DNA of 62,885 nt from Microscilla marina ATCC 23134 (GTDB taxonomy: Bacteria; Bacteroidota; Bacteroidia; Cytophagales; Microscillaceae), in assembly GCF_000169175.1 (NCBI RefSeq), contig NZ_AAWS01000053.1:1-62885 (forward strand), given 5' to 3'. The notes below the pieces were generated by a model, which worked only from the letters and a program-made list of their open reading frames with translations, made no database searches and was not told the DNA's origin. The translations under genes and the position numbers were made by a program. This document shows positions 35,584 to 45,278 of the stretch, in pieces (within the stretch, counting starts at the first letter, position 1; each line of letters opens with the position of its first letter).

Positions 35584-37059
35584 ATGAGCAATTTTGTATT
35601 AAGCGATCAAGTGAATCAAGAAAAAGTGTTTTTGTTGCGACACTCACAGGTTATAGAACGGCTCGATCCTATTTACTATCAATCTGTAGACAATTTACCC
35701 CTTGTTAAACAAACTGTTTACCCTGTGTATAAGCTGTTAGATGTTATAAAAACGCAACGGGGAAGGTTTGGGCATAGACCCAGAAATGATCCAGCGTTTT
35801 ATGGGGGCAAATACCCTTTTATTCAAACTGGCGATATAGTGAAAGCAAGCCAAAGCGATGGTAAAGTGGTTTATAGTCAGACTTTAAATGAAAAAGGGGT
35901 AAATACAAGTAGGTTGTTTCAACCAAATGTGTTGGTAATGACGATTGCTGCAAACATTGGAGATACGGCTATTTTAGACTATCCAGCTTGTTTTCCTGAT
36001 AGCTTAATTGCACTTTATCCAAAGGATAAGCGCCTGAATATAAACTATTTAAATGTTTATTTTAAATTTATCAAACCGTATCTTGAAAAGCTGGCGCCAC
36101 AGTCTGCACAAAAGAATATCAACATTCAGCAGTTATCGTCTATACCCATCATAGTTCCGCCAGAAGATAGGCAACGGCAAATATGCCTGAAGTATGATAA
36201 AGTGGTACACGTAAAGCAACAAAAACTAGAGCAAGCCCAACAGCTATTGGTAGGCATTAATCACTATTTACTGAAAGAGTTGGGGATTGTATTGCCCAAA
36301 AAAGATACCTCTTTGCAAAGCAGAATATTTACTGTGCCTATGCGAGCGGTAAGTGGAGGGCGGTTTGATCCTAAAAGATACGATAAAAATGTAAAAGACC
36401 TTAAAGGAGCCATTGAAGGGAATAGGTTTGATTCTACAAAGCTCAAAACGTTGATCGTATCCAGTAGGGCAGGAGATTGGGGGAAGGATGAAAATACAAA
36501 CCCAGGTAGTGAGTATTGCAGGTGTTTGGTAGTTCGGGCTACAGAATTTGACAATGTATACAATTTGAAATTAAAGAATAACCGGGTAAAGCATAGGCTT
36601 ATACATCAAGAAAAGATAAAAGAGATAGATATTCGTCCCAACGATTTATTAATAGAAAAATCTGGAGGTAGTCAGGATCAGCCGGTAGGGAGAGTAGCCA
36701 TTCTCAGGGAAGAGTTATTGGTAAAAGAGCAAATATGTTACAGTAATTTTATTCATAAAATAAGAGTCAATAGCCAAAAAGTATTGCCTGAGTATTTATT
36801 TTGCTTTTTAAAAACCGTACATCATATCAAATTAACCGATGCTATGCAAAGTCAAACCAATGGAATTAGAAACTTGATTATGCCTGATTATTTAGAGCAA
36901 ACCATTCCCCTGCCTAACCTTGCCAAACAAAGCGCAATAGTAGCTCATATTCAAGACCTGAGAGATCGGGCAAAACAGCTACAGGCTGAGGCAAACCAAG
37001 CATTGGCGCAAGCCAAACAAGAAATAGAACAGATGATATTAGGAGACAGCAGACAATAA
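35584..37059 (+). CDS. Restriction-modification specificity subunit (HsdS)
   Basis: 491 residues with the two-half layout of HsdS. Target recognition domain 1 covers about 40-200, with FIQTGDI and an IPIIVPPEDRQRQI-type end, then a conserved helix (VKQQKLEQAQQLLVGIN). Domain 2 covers about 265-455 and ends IPLPNLAKQSAIVAHIQ with a second conserved helix rich in Gln and Ala. Each half reads part of a split DNA site. It pairs with the methylase upstream; the gap holds a repeat but no terminator, so cotranscription is likely. The recognition sequence cannot be predicted. Confidence 0.9.
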   Translation: MSNFVLSDQVNQEKVFLLRHSQVIERLDPIYYQSVDNLPLVKQTVYPVYKLLDVIKTQRGRFGHRPRNDPAFYGGKYPFIQTGDIVKASQSDGKVVYSQTLNEKGVNTSRLFQPNVLVMTIAANIGDTAILDYPACFPDSLIALYPKDKRLNINYLNVYFKFIKPYLEKLAPQSAQKNINIQQLSSIPIIVPPEDRQRQICLKYDKVVHVKQQKLEQAQQLLVGINHYLLKELGIVLPKKDTSLQSRIFTVPMRAVSGGRFDPKRYDKNVKDLKGAIEGNRFDSTKLKTLIVSSRAGDWGKDENTNPGSEYCRCLVVRATEFDNVYNLKLKNNRVKHRLIHQEKIKEIDIRPNDLLIEKSGGSQDQPVGRVAILREELLVKEQICYSNFIHKIRVNSQKVLPEYLFCFLKTVHHIKLTDAMQSQTNGIRNLIMPDYLEQTIPLPNLAKQSAIVAHIQDLRDRAKQLQAEANQALAQAKQEIEQMILGDSRQ

Positions 37060-37071
37060 TGGCAAAACAAA

Positions 37072-37101
37072 AAGCCCTGATGTAGCATTACATCAGGGCT
37101 T
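37072..37101. terminator. Bidirectional terminator between hsdS and CAP gene
   Basis: AAGCCCTGATGTA and TACATCAGGGCTT form a perfect 13-bp stem with a 4-nt loop in the 66-bp gap between convergent genes. Confidence 0.85.
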
Positions 37102-37125
37102 GAATTGTTATATTAATAAGTTTAT

Positions 37126-37734
37126 TTATTTGCTTTTTCCTAGTACCATTGTCCAGTAATTACCAGTGGCAGACCTGGCAATGCCTATCTCGTTAGAGTT
37201 TCCGTTCATTATGTTGTTACAGTGTCCGGTGCTTTCCAACCAACCTTTAATTACTGCTTCTTCACTACTATACCCCCAGGCAATGTTTTCACCCGTGGGG
37301 AATCCTGTATAACCAGCATCTTTGGCGCGTTCGCTGAATTTAGAACCGTTTTTTCCTGTGTGGCTAAAGTAATCCTGCGCTTGCATATCGTTGCTATGGT
37401 CTAAAGCTGCTTTTGCCAGCTCATCATTCCACTTAATTGCTGTCACTGGAGGTTTTGCGTTACTTCCGCAAGTAGTCCCTTTGGTTCGGGCTTCATTTAC
37501 CAAGGCCAATATTTTGTCCTTGTCTAGGTTGAAGCTGGTAGAGCCAGACGAGCCGCCGCTATTTCCATTGTTGTTGTCATCGTCGCCGCCTCCACTATTA
37601 TCGTTATCATCAGTGCCACCATTGTTTCCACTATTGGTAGTGGTATTATCTGGTTCAACATCTTGCTTGACACAGGAGGCAGTCATGAACACAATACAAA
37701 AAATAAGCAGGGTAGTATAGTTAAGCTTTAACAT
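37126..37734 (-). CDS. CAP-domain (SCP/PR-1-like) lipoprotein
   Basis: 202 residues. Lipobox FMTASC, then a Gly/Asn/Asp-rich spacer (about 28-68), then a CAP domain: LVNEART, WNDELAKAALDHSNDM with the first His, YFSHTGKNGSKFSERAKDAGY, GENIAWG, and KGWLESTGHCNNIMN with the second His. Surface-anchored bacterial CAP proteins have poorly known roles. The acidic spacer holds the domain away from the membrane. Two Cys in the domain may pair. Confidence 0.88.
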   Translation of the reverse strand: MLKLNYTTLLIFCIVFMTASCVKQDVEPDNTTTNSGNNGGTDDNDNSGGGDDDNNNGNSGGSSGSTSFNLDKDKILALVNEARTKGTTCGSNAKPPVTAIKWNDELAKAALDHSNDMQAQDYFSHTGKNGSKFSERAKDAGYTGFPTGENIAWGYSSEEAVIKGWLESTGHCNNIMNGNSNEIGIARSATGNYWTMVLGKSK

Positions 37735-37840
37735 AATACAAAGGGTTTATATGTAATTTAGATACACAAAAATATACGTTTAAATCGTTTTTTAGATTCG
37801 CCATGTACCTTTATTTGCATTAAACCACTGTAGTAGATAT

Positions 37841-38737
37841 TCAGGTTTCTAATTGTGGGTTCGCCGACAAGTTATTGAGGTACTTCTGTGGCATTTGTGC
37901 CCAGCTGTGTTGATTTGGTTTTTTGTTTTTGAGCATTTTCAGCAGAGAAGCCATCTCTTGCTTATCGTCTTTGAGCAAACTGGTAACCACCAACTTATAT
38001 TTATTGCTTTTGGCAGGGCTTAAGTCTTTATAGCTGTTTTTCAAGCTGCTCAAATATTTTTGTCCCTGTTTGGTTACCCGGTCAAGCTTTGCTACGTGTG
38101 TAATGAGCATCATACCCAACATACCTACAAACAACAAGCTCCAAATACCTGTCCGGGCTTTTTCGGTTCCTAATAAATAACGATAAGAACCTAGGGTCAG
38201 TGTAAAAAGAATAAAAATACCTCGCAACTTATTTAGCCGATTGAGCACAGGCTGAGGGTAAAGTAAGTTAAAATTGGTCAATTGGGTCTCCATAGTTGCT
38301 TCGGTTTTCCACAAGTCTTCGTGTAGTTCCTGGTGATTGATAATCTTATGCCATGACTCGTTTGAGGCAGCATAATGAAAAATAGTTTGTTCGACTTTAC
38401 TCAAGTCTTTGACTGGAGGGTGTGTAGCAGTAGCTTTTACTTTGTAGCCAAACCAGTGCCTCTTGGGCTTGGTGAGGTAGCCTTCTTGTATCAATTGGAA
38501 CAATACTGTACGAATATAGCCAGGTAAACCATTGTTTAAATAGGCTATTTGTAAAGGGCTTGAAATTTTGATATGTTGTTGAGTCGCTTTCTTATAGTAA
38601 TTGTCTTTAATTTTTTTGCTTACAATTATAAGCAAAGAAAGCATTGCCAGAATGGCAAGTATATACAATGCGATAAATTTATAGAAAGATATCGATAGTA
38701 TATTATTATCGAGGGTTAATATTATGTTTGTCATCAC
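37841..38737 (-). CDS. TIGR04222-like membrane protein
   Basis: 298 residues with one N-terminal TM segment (about 18-40) and two more near 170-210. The segment ISSPLQIAYLNNGLPGYIRTV followed by LIQEGYL matches the hallmark of TIGR04222 proteins (a short AYLxGG motif before a winged-helix-like stretch). No catalytic residues are evident. It stands alone with its own upstream region. Family call is moderate. Confidence 0.55.
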   Translation of the reverse strand: MMTNIILTLDNNILSISFYKFIALYILAILAMLSLLIIVSKKIKDNYYKKATQQHIKISSPLQIAYLNNGLPGYIRTVLFQLIQEGYLTKPKRHWFGYKVKATATHPPVKDLSKVEQTIFHYAASNESWHKIINHQELHEDLWKTEATMETQLTNFNLLYPQPVLNRLNKLRGIFILFTLTLGSYRYLLGTEKARTGIWSLLFVGMLGMMLITHVAKLDRVTKQGQKYLSSLKNSYKDLSPAKSNKYKLVVTSLLKDDKQEMASLLKMLKNKKPNQHSWAQMPQKYLNNLSANPQLET

Positions 38738-38920
38738 TTACTTATTTTGGTGTTACTACATTGAACGCGAATTTACCCTCTATTGTTCCTGTTTTTAACT
38801 GTTATTCCAAATAAAAAAATGCATATACTTATTTATATGTTTTTTATTTGGAATAATTGTATTTTTTGGAATAAAATTTTATTGCATAAGCAAACTAATA
38901 TCTCTATACAGGGCATAAAA

Positions 38921-38946
38921 AAACTCACAACCAAGGCTGTGAGTTT
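38921..38946 (-). terminator. Terminator of bifunctional-nuclease gene
   Basis: AAACTCACA and TGTGAGTTT form a 9-bp stem; minus-strand reading ends in TTTTTTT. It is 39 bp past the stop codon of the 38985-39578 gene. Confidence 0.8.
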
Positions 38947-38984
38947 GTTCCCCCGCAGGAGGGATGATATTTTTTTGGCAACAA

Positions 38985-39578
38985 CTAATTACGACGATTC
39001 ATTTCATCACGAATTTGGGCTGCTCTTTCGTAATCTTCATTTTCCAGGGCCTCATCAAGTAACTCCTGCAGTTTGTCGCTGGTGTAATCCTTGATTTGCT
39101 CGGTAGACGATAGTTCGCTTACTTCTTCTTCCTCTGGTATGATCGAGTCTTCTTCGCCTTCTTCAGATTCCGACAATACAATGCCCGCTTCTGACATAAT
39201 GGTTTCATAAGTGTATATAGGTACACTAAACCTTAAGCCTATAGCGATGGCGTCTGAAGGACGGGCATCTACTTCTACTGTTTGAGTGCCATCCGTACAA
39301 ACAATCTTGGCATAAAAAACGCCTTCACGCAGATCGGATATGAGAATTTCTAATACTGAAAAGTTAAACGATTCAGCAAATGATTTGAACAAGTCATGGG
39401 TCATTGGACGATTGGGAACGATTTTCTCAATTTCGATGGCAATGGCTTGAGCTTCGAACATTCCAATGATAATAGGAAGGCGTCTGTTTCCTTTAGACTC
39501 TCCCATAACCAAAGCAAATGAACCAGATTGTGATTGACTAGATGATAGGCCAAGAATTTTAAGTTTTATCTTACTCAC
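38985..39578 (-). CDS. Bifunctional nuclease (DUF151) protein with C-terminal UVR motif
   Basis: 197 residues. The BFN domain (about 1-135) shows LPIIIGMFEAQAIAIEIE and the closing VDARPSDAIAIGLR signature. An acidic linker (EEGEEDSIIPEEEEVSE) leads to a UvrB/UvrC-like UVR helix pair (KLQELLDEALENEDYERAAQ). BFN proteins have DNase and RNase activity in plants and are broadly conserved in bacteria. The BFN-UVR fusion is common in Bacteroidota and suggests protein contacts in DNA repair or clamp adaptors; this is inference. Confidence 0.88.
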   Translation of the reverse strand: MSKIKLKILGLSSSQSQSGSFALVMGESKGNRRLPIIIGMFEAQAIAIEIEKIVPNRPMTHDLFKSFAESFNFSVLEILISDLREGVFYAKIVCTDGTQTVEVDARPSDAIAIGLRFSVPIYTYETIMSEAGIVLSESEEGEEDSIIPEEEEVSELSSTEQIKDYTSDKLQELLDEALENEDYERAAQIRDEMNRRN

Positions 39579-39797
39579 TGTGCTTGAAAACGGCTTTAGT
39601 ATTTAATCGAATAAATTTCAGATGTAAAGGTATAAAAACTTACTACAATAATTATTGAATACCCTTGAATTTTCAGGAAGTTAATTAAACATTACTGTAT
39701 AGGATTAACTTCTGGTAAGTGGAATACCAAACAAATATACAAGAAATTTGTCCCTAATCAAATTTAAGCAATTTTGTATGTGTTTTTTGCAAAATAA

Positions 39798-39839
39798 AAC
39801 CTCTTGACAGCCAGCTAAGGTGCTTTTTGTCAAGAGGTT
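39798..39839 (-). terminator. Terminator of the etfB-etfA operon
   Basis: AACCTCTTGACA and TGTCAAGAGGTT form a perfect 12-bp stem with an 18-nt loop, followed on the minus strand by TTTTATTTT. It is 28 bp past the etfA stop. Confidence 0.8.
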
Positions 39840-39866
39840 AAATATTTAAAATGAGTTATACAGCCT

Positions 39867-40835
39867 TTATTTGGCTGATTTTACTGCGTCAATCAACTTA
39901 GGTACTATTTCAAAAGCATCGCCTACAATACCATAGTCTGCTGCTTTAAAAAATGGTGCTTCCGGGTCTTTATTGATAACTACAATGGTTTTAGAAGAGC
40001 TTACCCCAGCAAGGTGTTGGATGGCTCCTGAAATACCCACTGCAATATACAAACTAGGAGAAACCTTTACTCCGGTTTGTCCTACGTGCTCGTGGTGAGG
40101 TCTCCAGTCCATGTCAGACACAGGCTTAGAGCAACCAGTAGCCGCGCCTAGTTCGTCGGCAAGTTCTTCAATCATTCCCCAGTTTTCTGGTCCTTTCAAA
40201 CCACGTCCACCCGATACTACAAGGTCAGCTTCTGGTAATAAGATTTGTCCAGTTACTTTATCGGTTTTAGTGATTTTCACATTAAAGTCAGCTTCTTCAA
40301 TGTTTACGGTAGTATCTACCACCTCTGCAGTGGCATCAGTAGGCTCAGGTGCATAAGCGCCTTTTTTAAGGGCAAGGATTTTCTTGTCAGAAGTCATGTT
40401 CGTAAACTGGAATGCTTTACCAGTATATACACTTCTTTTTACCTTAAATCCAGCCGATGTATCTGGCAAACTTACTACATTAGAAGCCAATCCGGCTTTC
40501 AAACGAGCGGCTACACGTGCCGATACAGCATCGCCTAAAGACGATTTGGCAAGTACAATTACGTTGGCATTTTGTTGCTCAGCTACTTGATGCATTACGC
40601 TGGCATACGCCTGAATCACTCCATTGTTCAAACGCTCATCCGAAACGTTTAACACTTTGTTGATTCCGTAGTTTCCTATAGTAGCCAATTTATCTGCACC
40701 TACAGTATTTCCCAATACCAAGGCGTTGGCTTCTGTTCCTAACATTTTGGCTACTTCAGCTCCGTAACCAACAGCTTCAAGTGATGAACCTCTTAGTTCA
40801 CCATCGGCGAGTTCTACAAAAACTAGTACTGACAT
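39867..40835 (-). CDS. etfA: Electron transfer flavoprotein subunit alpha
   Basis: 322 residues. N-terminal domain starts [21 protein letters not shown]. The FAD-binding C-terminal domain has the standard [20 protein letters not shown], then [14 protein letters not shown], the [20 protein letters not shown] signature, and [18 protein letters not shown]. With EtfB it carries electrons from acyl-CoA dehydrogenases to ETF-quinone oxidoreductase during fatty acid oxidation. It follows etfB by 128 bp. Confidence 0.96.
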   Translation of the reverse strand: MSVLVFVELADGELRGSSLEAVGYGAEVAKMLGTEANALVLGNTVGADKLATIGNYGINKVLNVSDERLNNGVIQAYASVMHQVAEQQNANVIVLAKSSLGDAVSARVAARLKAGLASNVVSLPDTSAGFKVKRSVYTGKAFQFTNMTSDKKILALKKGAYAPEPTDATAEVVDTTVNIEEADFNVKITKTDKVTGQILLPEADLVVSGGRGLKGPENWGMIEELADELGAATGCSKPVSDMDWRPHHEHVGQTGVKVSPSLYIAVGISGAIQHLAGVSSSKTIVVINKDPEAPFFKAADYGIVGDAFEIVPKLIDAVKSAK

Positions 40836-40963
40836 ATATTTTTATTACGTAGTAATTTCTAAAAAAAAATTAGGGTTTGGGTGCTAGGGATTAGGTACTT
40901 GGCTTGAATGAGGGATTTTACTATGTGACAATCCCCAGCTCCTAGTACCTAAAACCTAGTACC

Positions 40964-41701
40964 TTATATAACTTTAGCCTCGTTTTTCAACAAGCTTACC
41001 AATTCAGCAGTATTATCTGCATCAATTAGTTTTACGTCGGTACGAGGAGCGGGCAATTCGTAAGACTCAGGAGCTGTAAGGGTGTCGTTGTTGGCAGGAG
41101 TAATCACCTTAAGGGGCTTCTTACGGGCACCCATGATACCTCTCATGTTTGGAATCTTCCATTCAGCAATTGGTTCCTGACAACCCAATACCAATGGTAG
41201 TGAAGCTTCTAAGTATTCTTTTCCACCTTCTATTTCACGGGCCATTTTCGCCACTCCTTTGTCAATGTCCAGTTTCATTACTGGTGAAAGTGAAGGTATG
41301 CCTAACATTTCGCCTACCATTCCGTGCACTTGTCCTCCATTATAGTCACTAGACTCTCTACCCATCATGATTAAGTCATAGTTTTCTGCTTTGGCTACTT
41401 CTGCTATTTGTTGGGCAACAAAATAAGCATCTGTTGGTTCAGCGTCTATGCGAATGGCATCATCGGCACCAATAGCCAAGGCTTTGCGGATGGTTGGTTC
41501 AGTGTCTTGTTGCCCTACATTCAACGCCGTTATTGTACCTCCCAATTGTTCTTTTATTTCAACTGCGCGAGCTATTGCATAGTCATCATAAGGACCAATC
41601 ACAAACTGCAATCCACCTTTATCAAGCTCAGTGTTGTCGTTAGTAAAAGTGATTTTAGAAGTTGTATCGGGAACATGCGTAATACAAACTAATATTTTCA
41701 T
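40964..41701 (-). CDS. etfB: Electron transfer flavoprotein subunit beta
   Basis: 245 residues from ATG 41701 (MKILVCITHVPDTTSK); the frame extends 11 codons upstream, but that start is not conserved. The AMP-binding and adenine-nucleotide loop region has FVIGPYDDYAIARAVEIKE, RESSDYNGGQVHGMVGEMLG and EGGKEYLEASLPLVLGCQEP. First gene of the etfBA pair. The space to etfA holds a palindromic TAGGTACT/AGTACCTA stretch that may be an RNA hairpin. Confidence 0.96.
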   Translation of the reverse strand: MKILVCITHVPDTTSKITFTNDNTELDKGGLQFVIGPYDDYAIARAVEIKEQLGGTITALNVGQQDTEPTIRKALAIGADDAIRIDAEPTDAYFVAQQIAEVAKAENYDLIMMGRESSDYNGGQVHGMVGEMLGIPSLSPVMKLDIDKGVAKMAREIEGGKEYLEASLPLVLGCQEPIAEWKIPNMRGIMGARKKPLKVITPANNDTLTAPESYELPAPRTDVKLIDADNTAELVSLLKNEAKVI

Positions 41702-41734
41702 TCGTATAGAAATTTTAAAATGTTGATAAATCAC

Positions 41735-42246
41735 CTCACTTATCCCTTACTTCAAGTTGTTACAAAAACAAAAGAAGTATCAGTACGATGAGTAAGGGTA
41801 AAATGGAAACATTCAGATAAATTTTTTGTTCAAGCCTTATGTTATACCTAAAACTAAAAAATTACCAGGCGTTTCATTTATATTATGTTTTATTGTATTA
41901 ACTGTTTTAAATTGGTGTGAATTTAGGCAATATTCCTTGAATAATATAGGTAATCATGGGGTAATTTTAGTATGCGTGCATACCTTTTTTTGCATCGAAA
42001 GGACTAATGATAGTTTTAGTTGTACAATTCAATGGAGTAGACTTGTCTTGAGTGATTTTCTTAGGTTTCAATGGACTATTTGGCGTTCTTCATTCTTGTT
42101 TATTTTACTCCTAATTGTAGGTGATGTAAGTTAAAAAAGAATGGCAAGTACTCAAAAGTAGCTATATAAGACCAAAGATGATTATTTATGATGAGTGCAC
42201 AAGCTGAAATTTAGTTTAACTTAATATTCTAAAAACAAAATTTTAT
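41735..42246. other. Divergent intergenic region of etfB and a TPR gene
   Basis: About 510 bp of A/T-rich sequence. It should hold the promoters of both flanking genes, but no motif is clear enough to mark. A 102-codon plus-strand ORF (41826-42134) has improbable composition and is not called. Confidence 0.5.
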
Positions 42247-42573
42247 ATGTCACAATCTCGCTTAGAGCAATTACTTGGCTTTTTGGAAGAAGAACCCAAC
42301 GAACCGTTTAATATATATGCTATAGCTTTGGAGTATACCAAACACAAACCTTTGGAGGCGTTGGTTTATTTTGAAAAATTACTGCAAAACCATCCTGCTT
42401 ATGTGCCTACCTACTATCATGCGGGCAAACTTTATGAAGAACTTGAAGAGGAAGCAAAAGCCGAAGCAGTGTATAAGAAAGGGGTAGAGGTAGCTACTGC
42501 GCAAAACGAGACGTTGGCGTTGCGCGAATTGCAAAATGCCTATCAGGAATTTCTGGATTTTAAAGATATGTAG
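42247..42573 (+). CDS. Small tetratricopeptide-repeat protein
   Basis: 108 residues, all helical, no signal peptide. Two TPR-like helix pairs: EPFNIYAIALEYTKHKPLEALVYFEKLL (as separated helices) and PAYVPTYYHAGKLYEELEEEAKAEAVYKKG. Cytosolic TPR adaptors of this size are common in Cytophagales and usually bind protein partners. Its 3' side is followed by two MITE copies. Confidence 0.8.
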   Translation: MSQSRLEQLLGFLEEEPNEPFNIYAIALEYTKHKPLEALVYFEKLLQNHPAYVPTYYHAGKLYEELEEEAKAEAVYKKGVEVATAQNETLALRELQNAYQEFLDFKDM

Positions 42574-42591
42574 TGGCTATAAACAGGCACA

Positions 42592-42756
42592 TTAGTGATC
42601 TGGAAAAAATAAGATGTGCCAATTTAAGAAAATATATTGTTCTCAGACGATTCAAAAAAAACGGTGCATAGCCAAAGCTATGAGGCTTTTTTTTTGAGAA
42701 GAATGAGGGCAATAGATACACTTTAATGGCTCAAATTATTTATGAAAGATCACTTA
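42592..42756. mobile_element. MITE-like element, copy 1
   Basis: A 165-bp element with ends TTAGTGATC and GATCACTTA. The interior carries an AAAAAACGGTGCATAGCC... hairpin with a long T run. It is a near-identical copy of 42819-42983; differences are few substitutions. No ORF. Confidence 0.75.
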
Positions 42757-42778
42757 TTTACCAAAAGGCAATAAAAAA

Positions 42779-42800
42779 ACTCCCTGAGTTTTCAGGGAGT
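42779..42800 (-). terminator. Terminator between the two MITE copies
   Basis: ACTCCCTGA and TCAGGGAGT form a 9-bp stem; minus-strand reading ends in TTTTTTTATT. It most likely belongs to the outer-membrane gene at 42994-43776, from which MITE copy 2 now separates it. Confidence 0.75.
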
Positions 42801-42818
42801 TGGTTATATTTTTTATCG

Positions 42819-42983
42819 TAAGTGATCTGGAAAAAATAAGATGTGCTAATTCAAGAAAATATATTGTTCTCAGACGATTCAAAAAAAACGGTGCATAGCC
42901 GAAGCTATGAAGCTTTTTTTTTGAGAAGAATGAGGGTAATAGATACACTTTAATGGCTCAAATTATTTATAAAAGATCACTAA
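42819..42983. mobile_element. MITE-like element, copy 2
   Basis: A 165-bp copy with ends TAAGTGATC and GATCACTAA, the same size as copy 1. It sits between the stop codon of the outer-membrane gene (42994) and that gene's probable terminator. Confidence 0.75.
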
Positions 42984-42993
42984 ACGTTTTTGA

Positions 42994-43776
42994 TTATAAC
43001 TTAATTACAATACCTATATTAGCCATAATCATATCGGTACGGGATGTGCGAGGTTGTATGTTGTTTCCACCAACTGTAGAACCTAACTCATTATTACTAG
43101 TACCATTGTCAGTAGTGATAGTTACATCAAAATCTCGAATGTCTTCACGAGTATAATAAGAGGCTTGTCCACCTAGTAAATAGCGAGCCCCCAGGTTTAA
43201 ACCAAACTGTCCACCCCCAAACATAATATGAAAGCCACCTCCAAATCCATAACTTAAAGCAGTGCTTTGTTGTAAAGTTTCCCCTGCAATTTCAGAGTTT
43301 CTTTGCAATTCTTCTACATTGATTATATTACTGGTAGAAGTAATGTTTTTGATAGAAGTACGGGTATAAAAGTGTTTAAAACCGATCAATCCTTCAAAAT
43401 AAGGTTGCACTAATGGCAAAGGGATTTTAGTTCTTAAAATTGCGTGACCATTAATCAGGTTGTTACTGGTAGCAATATCAAAATTGATTGGAATACTAGT
43501 ATTGATGATATTTACATTGATGTTTTTTTGTATGTTTCGTGTACCCATTCCCTGAAAACCAAAATCTAAACCAATATACACTGGTACTTGAGGGGCAAAA
43601 GGAAAAAAGGCATTTAGGTTTATGCCTACTCCAGTATTGGGGTTTTGTGCTTGAAACTCATTTAAGGGGAACCCTCCTGAGACATCAAATCCAAAATGAA
43701 TTTGTGCCTGTGAAGTATTTGTAGTGCATAAGGCAAACAGACCTAGTAAACACAATGTGAAGATACTTTTTCTCAT
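42994..43776 (-). CDS. Outer-membrane beta-barrel protein
   Basis: 260 residues from ATG 43776 (MRKSIFTLCL); the earlier in-frame start is not plausible. Cleavable signal peptide ending SQAQ. The mature part alternates short strands with polar loops, includes GFDVSGGFPLNEF, GLDFGFQGMG and GLNLGARYLLGGQ, and ends MIMANIGIVIKL, a terminal aromatic-poor but barrel-like strand. Function unknown. The 3' end adjoins MITE copy 2. Confidence 0.78.
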   Translation of the reverse strand: MRKSIFTLCLLGLFALCTTNTSQAQIHFGFDVSGGFPLNEFQAQNPNTGVGINLNAFFPFAPQVPVYIGLDFGFQGMGTRNIQKNINVNIINTSIPINFDIATSNNLINGHAILRTKIPLPLVQPYFEGLIGFKHFYTRTSIKNITSTSNIINVEELQRNSEIAGETLQQSTALSYGFGGGFHIMFGGGQFGLNLGARYLLGGQASYYTREDIRDFDVTITTDNGTSNNELGSTVGGNNIQPRTSRTDMIMANIGIVIKL

Positions 43777-44065
43777 AATGTCGTTTTTAATTTGTAAGGT
43801 ATTGTAAAAAATTTGTGAAATAAAATCATTTATATGAAACAATGTGACGTATAAAAAAGGCTCAAATATAGTGCCCTCAAACCTCCACCAGCAGTCTCTA
43901 TATTTTGTTTACTCATGAACTAGTAGTAAACGTTTTAAATATTATACAAACCCCGGTTGTGGTTATATTTTTCAAGTATTTAGGTATTGGCAAAGTTAGC
44001 ATAATATACCACATTTCCTCGTGTGAGTTTATGAATTGCCATCATGAGTTTACCAACTGCAATTA

Positions 44066-44545
44066 TTACTTAATAGTGATCATTCTGGATTCGGGAATTT
44101 TATCAAATTTATACTTAGTATATTTGTCGCCTTCTTTTTTATACCTGCCTACTGCTGCCCGTCTTATATTGAAAGCTTTGATGGGGTGTACATAAAATTC
44201 TTTTTCGCTGCCATATGATACATCGTTTTTGCCTACTTGGTGGGCGTGGTAGTAAAACTTTTTTCCAGATACATTGAGCCATATAGACTTGCCTTGCTTT
44301 ACCTTATACCAGCCTTTGCTATAAAAACAGCGTCCGCCCATAGTGCGGGGGTCGTTGTCGTAGTAGGCAACTGCCACATACATGTCTTTTTCCGATTTGT
44401 TTTTGAAAGTTACTTTATAGGTTTTGCCTTTGAGACTACCACTGGTAGTTTGTTGTATTATCTTGCCCCCCTTTTTTTGTGCTTGGGCGGCAAACACTGC
44501 CCACGAAAAAAATAGTAGTAGGAATAGTGTTTTTTTAGTTTTCAT
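44066..44545 (-). CDS. Secreted DUF1036-like protein
   Basis: 159 residues from ATG 44545. Signal peptide ending AAQAQ. The mature part has YKVTFKNKSEKDMYVAVAYYD and GRCFYSKGWYKVKQGKSIWL, the layout of DUF1036 proteins (an Ig-like beta domain with GWY and a YYHA strand). Function unknown. It ends with a lysine-rich tail. Confidence 0.6.
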   Translation of the reverse strand: MKTKKTLFLLLFFSWAVFAAQAQKKGGKIIQQTTSGSLKGKTYKVTFKNKSEKDMYVAVAYYDNDPRTMGGRCFYSKGWYKVKQGKSIWLNVSGKKFYYHAHQVGKNDVSYGSEKEFYVHPIKAFNIRRAAVGRYKKEGDKYTKYKFDKIPESRMITIK

Positions 44546-44554
44546 AATTGTCAA

Positions 44555-45278
44555 TGTTTAGAGTAAAGAAATGTTTGAAAATAAAGAAGCGTCAAGGAAA
44601 AAGGCCACCTTTAAGCTTGAAAGTTACTTTTGTCCATTCCTTAGAGAGTGACTGTAAATAATTACTTTTGTACAATGAAAAAAACAGTGGTGAGTAGCCC
44701 CGAAAGGGATAGTTTTCAAGTCTTTAGATATCGATGTATATCAGTGCAACACCCTGCGCTACAAGCAGCCATGATATAGTACGTTGATTTTTAATGCTTT
44801 ATAAAATTCGTAGATGGACGTAAAATGAACTATTTGCTACTCATTGGTAAAAGCTTAGGAATGGTGTAAAAATAAAGTTCTATAGTAACGCCAAAATATT
44901 TTGTTGGCAGGAGAGGCAGGGCAACATCCAGTGGATATTGAGCCAGCCCTGCGGGACGGCGGCATAGCAGCGCTACGTCAAGTTTTTTTAACGAATTCTG
45001 TCAGCGAAAGATGACGTTAAAAATGTAAATTTATTTTGGTACTATTCCTAAGACAAGTCAAGTAATACACCGTATACGAATTGACCCCTTGGGGGAGTGA
45101 AAAATTGGTTGAATTTTTTTGAATAAAGTACTTATTTTAGTGATTGAGTAGTAATAAATGGTTAGCCATAAGCTATTAAGTGTTCTTAAGCCACTCATAA
45201 TAAATTAATTACATATAGCAATTAGATGTATTTAATTGTGACTCAGCACTTAATTAAAAAGAACTGTTACTAAGCAGA
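44555..45278. other. Long intergenic region with a degenerate repeat
   Basis: About 720 bp. 44745-44820 resembles 58106-58185 (TACG(C/T)TGATTTTTAA...TTTATAAAAT). 44900-45000 is a G/C-rich patch (CCAGCCCTGCGGGACGGCGG) unlike the flanking A/T-rich sequence. No ORF, promoter or RNA is clear. The rest shows nothing recognisable. Confidence 0.5.

Noticed and set aside
41826-42134. 102-codon plus-strand ORF
   Set aside because: Hydrophobic, Cys/Trp-rich random-looking composition in a promoter region; no start-site support.
42592-42983. CRISPR array
   Set aside because: Only two long copies, 165 bp each, with TIRs; not short regularly spaced repeats.
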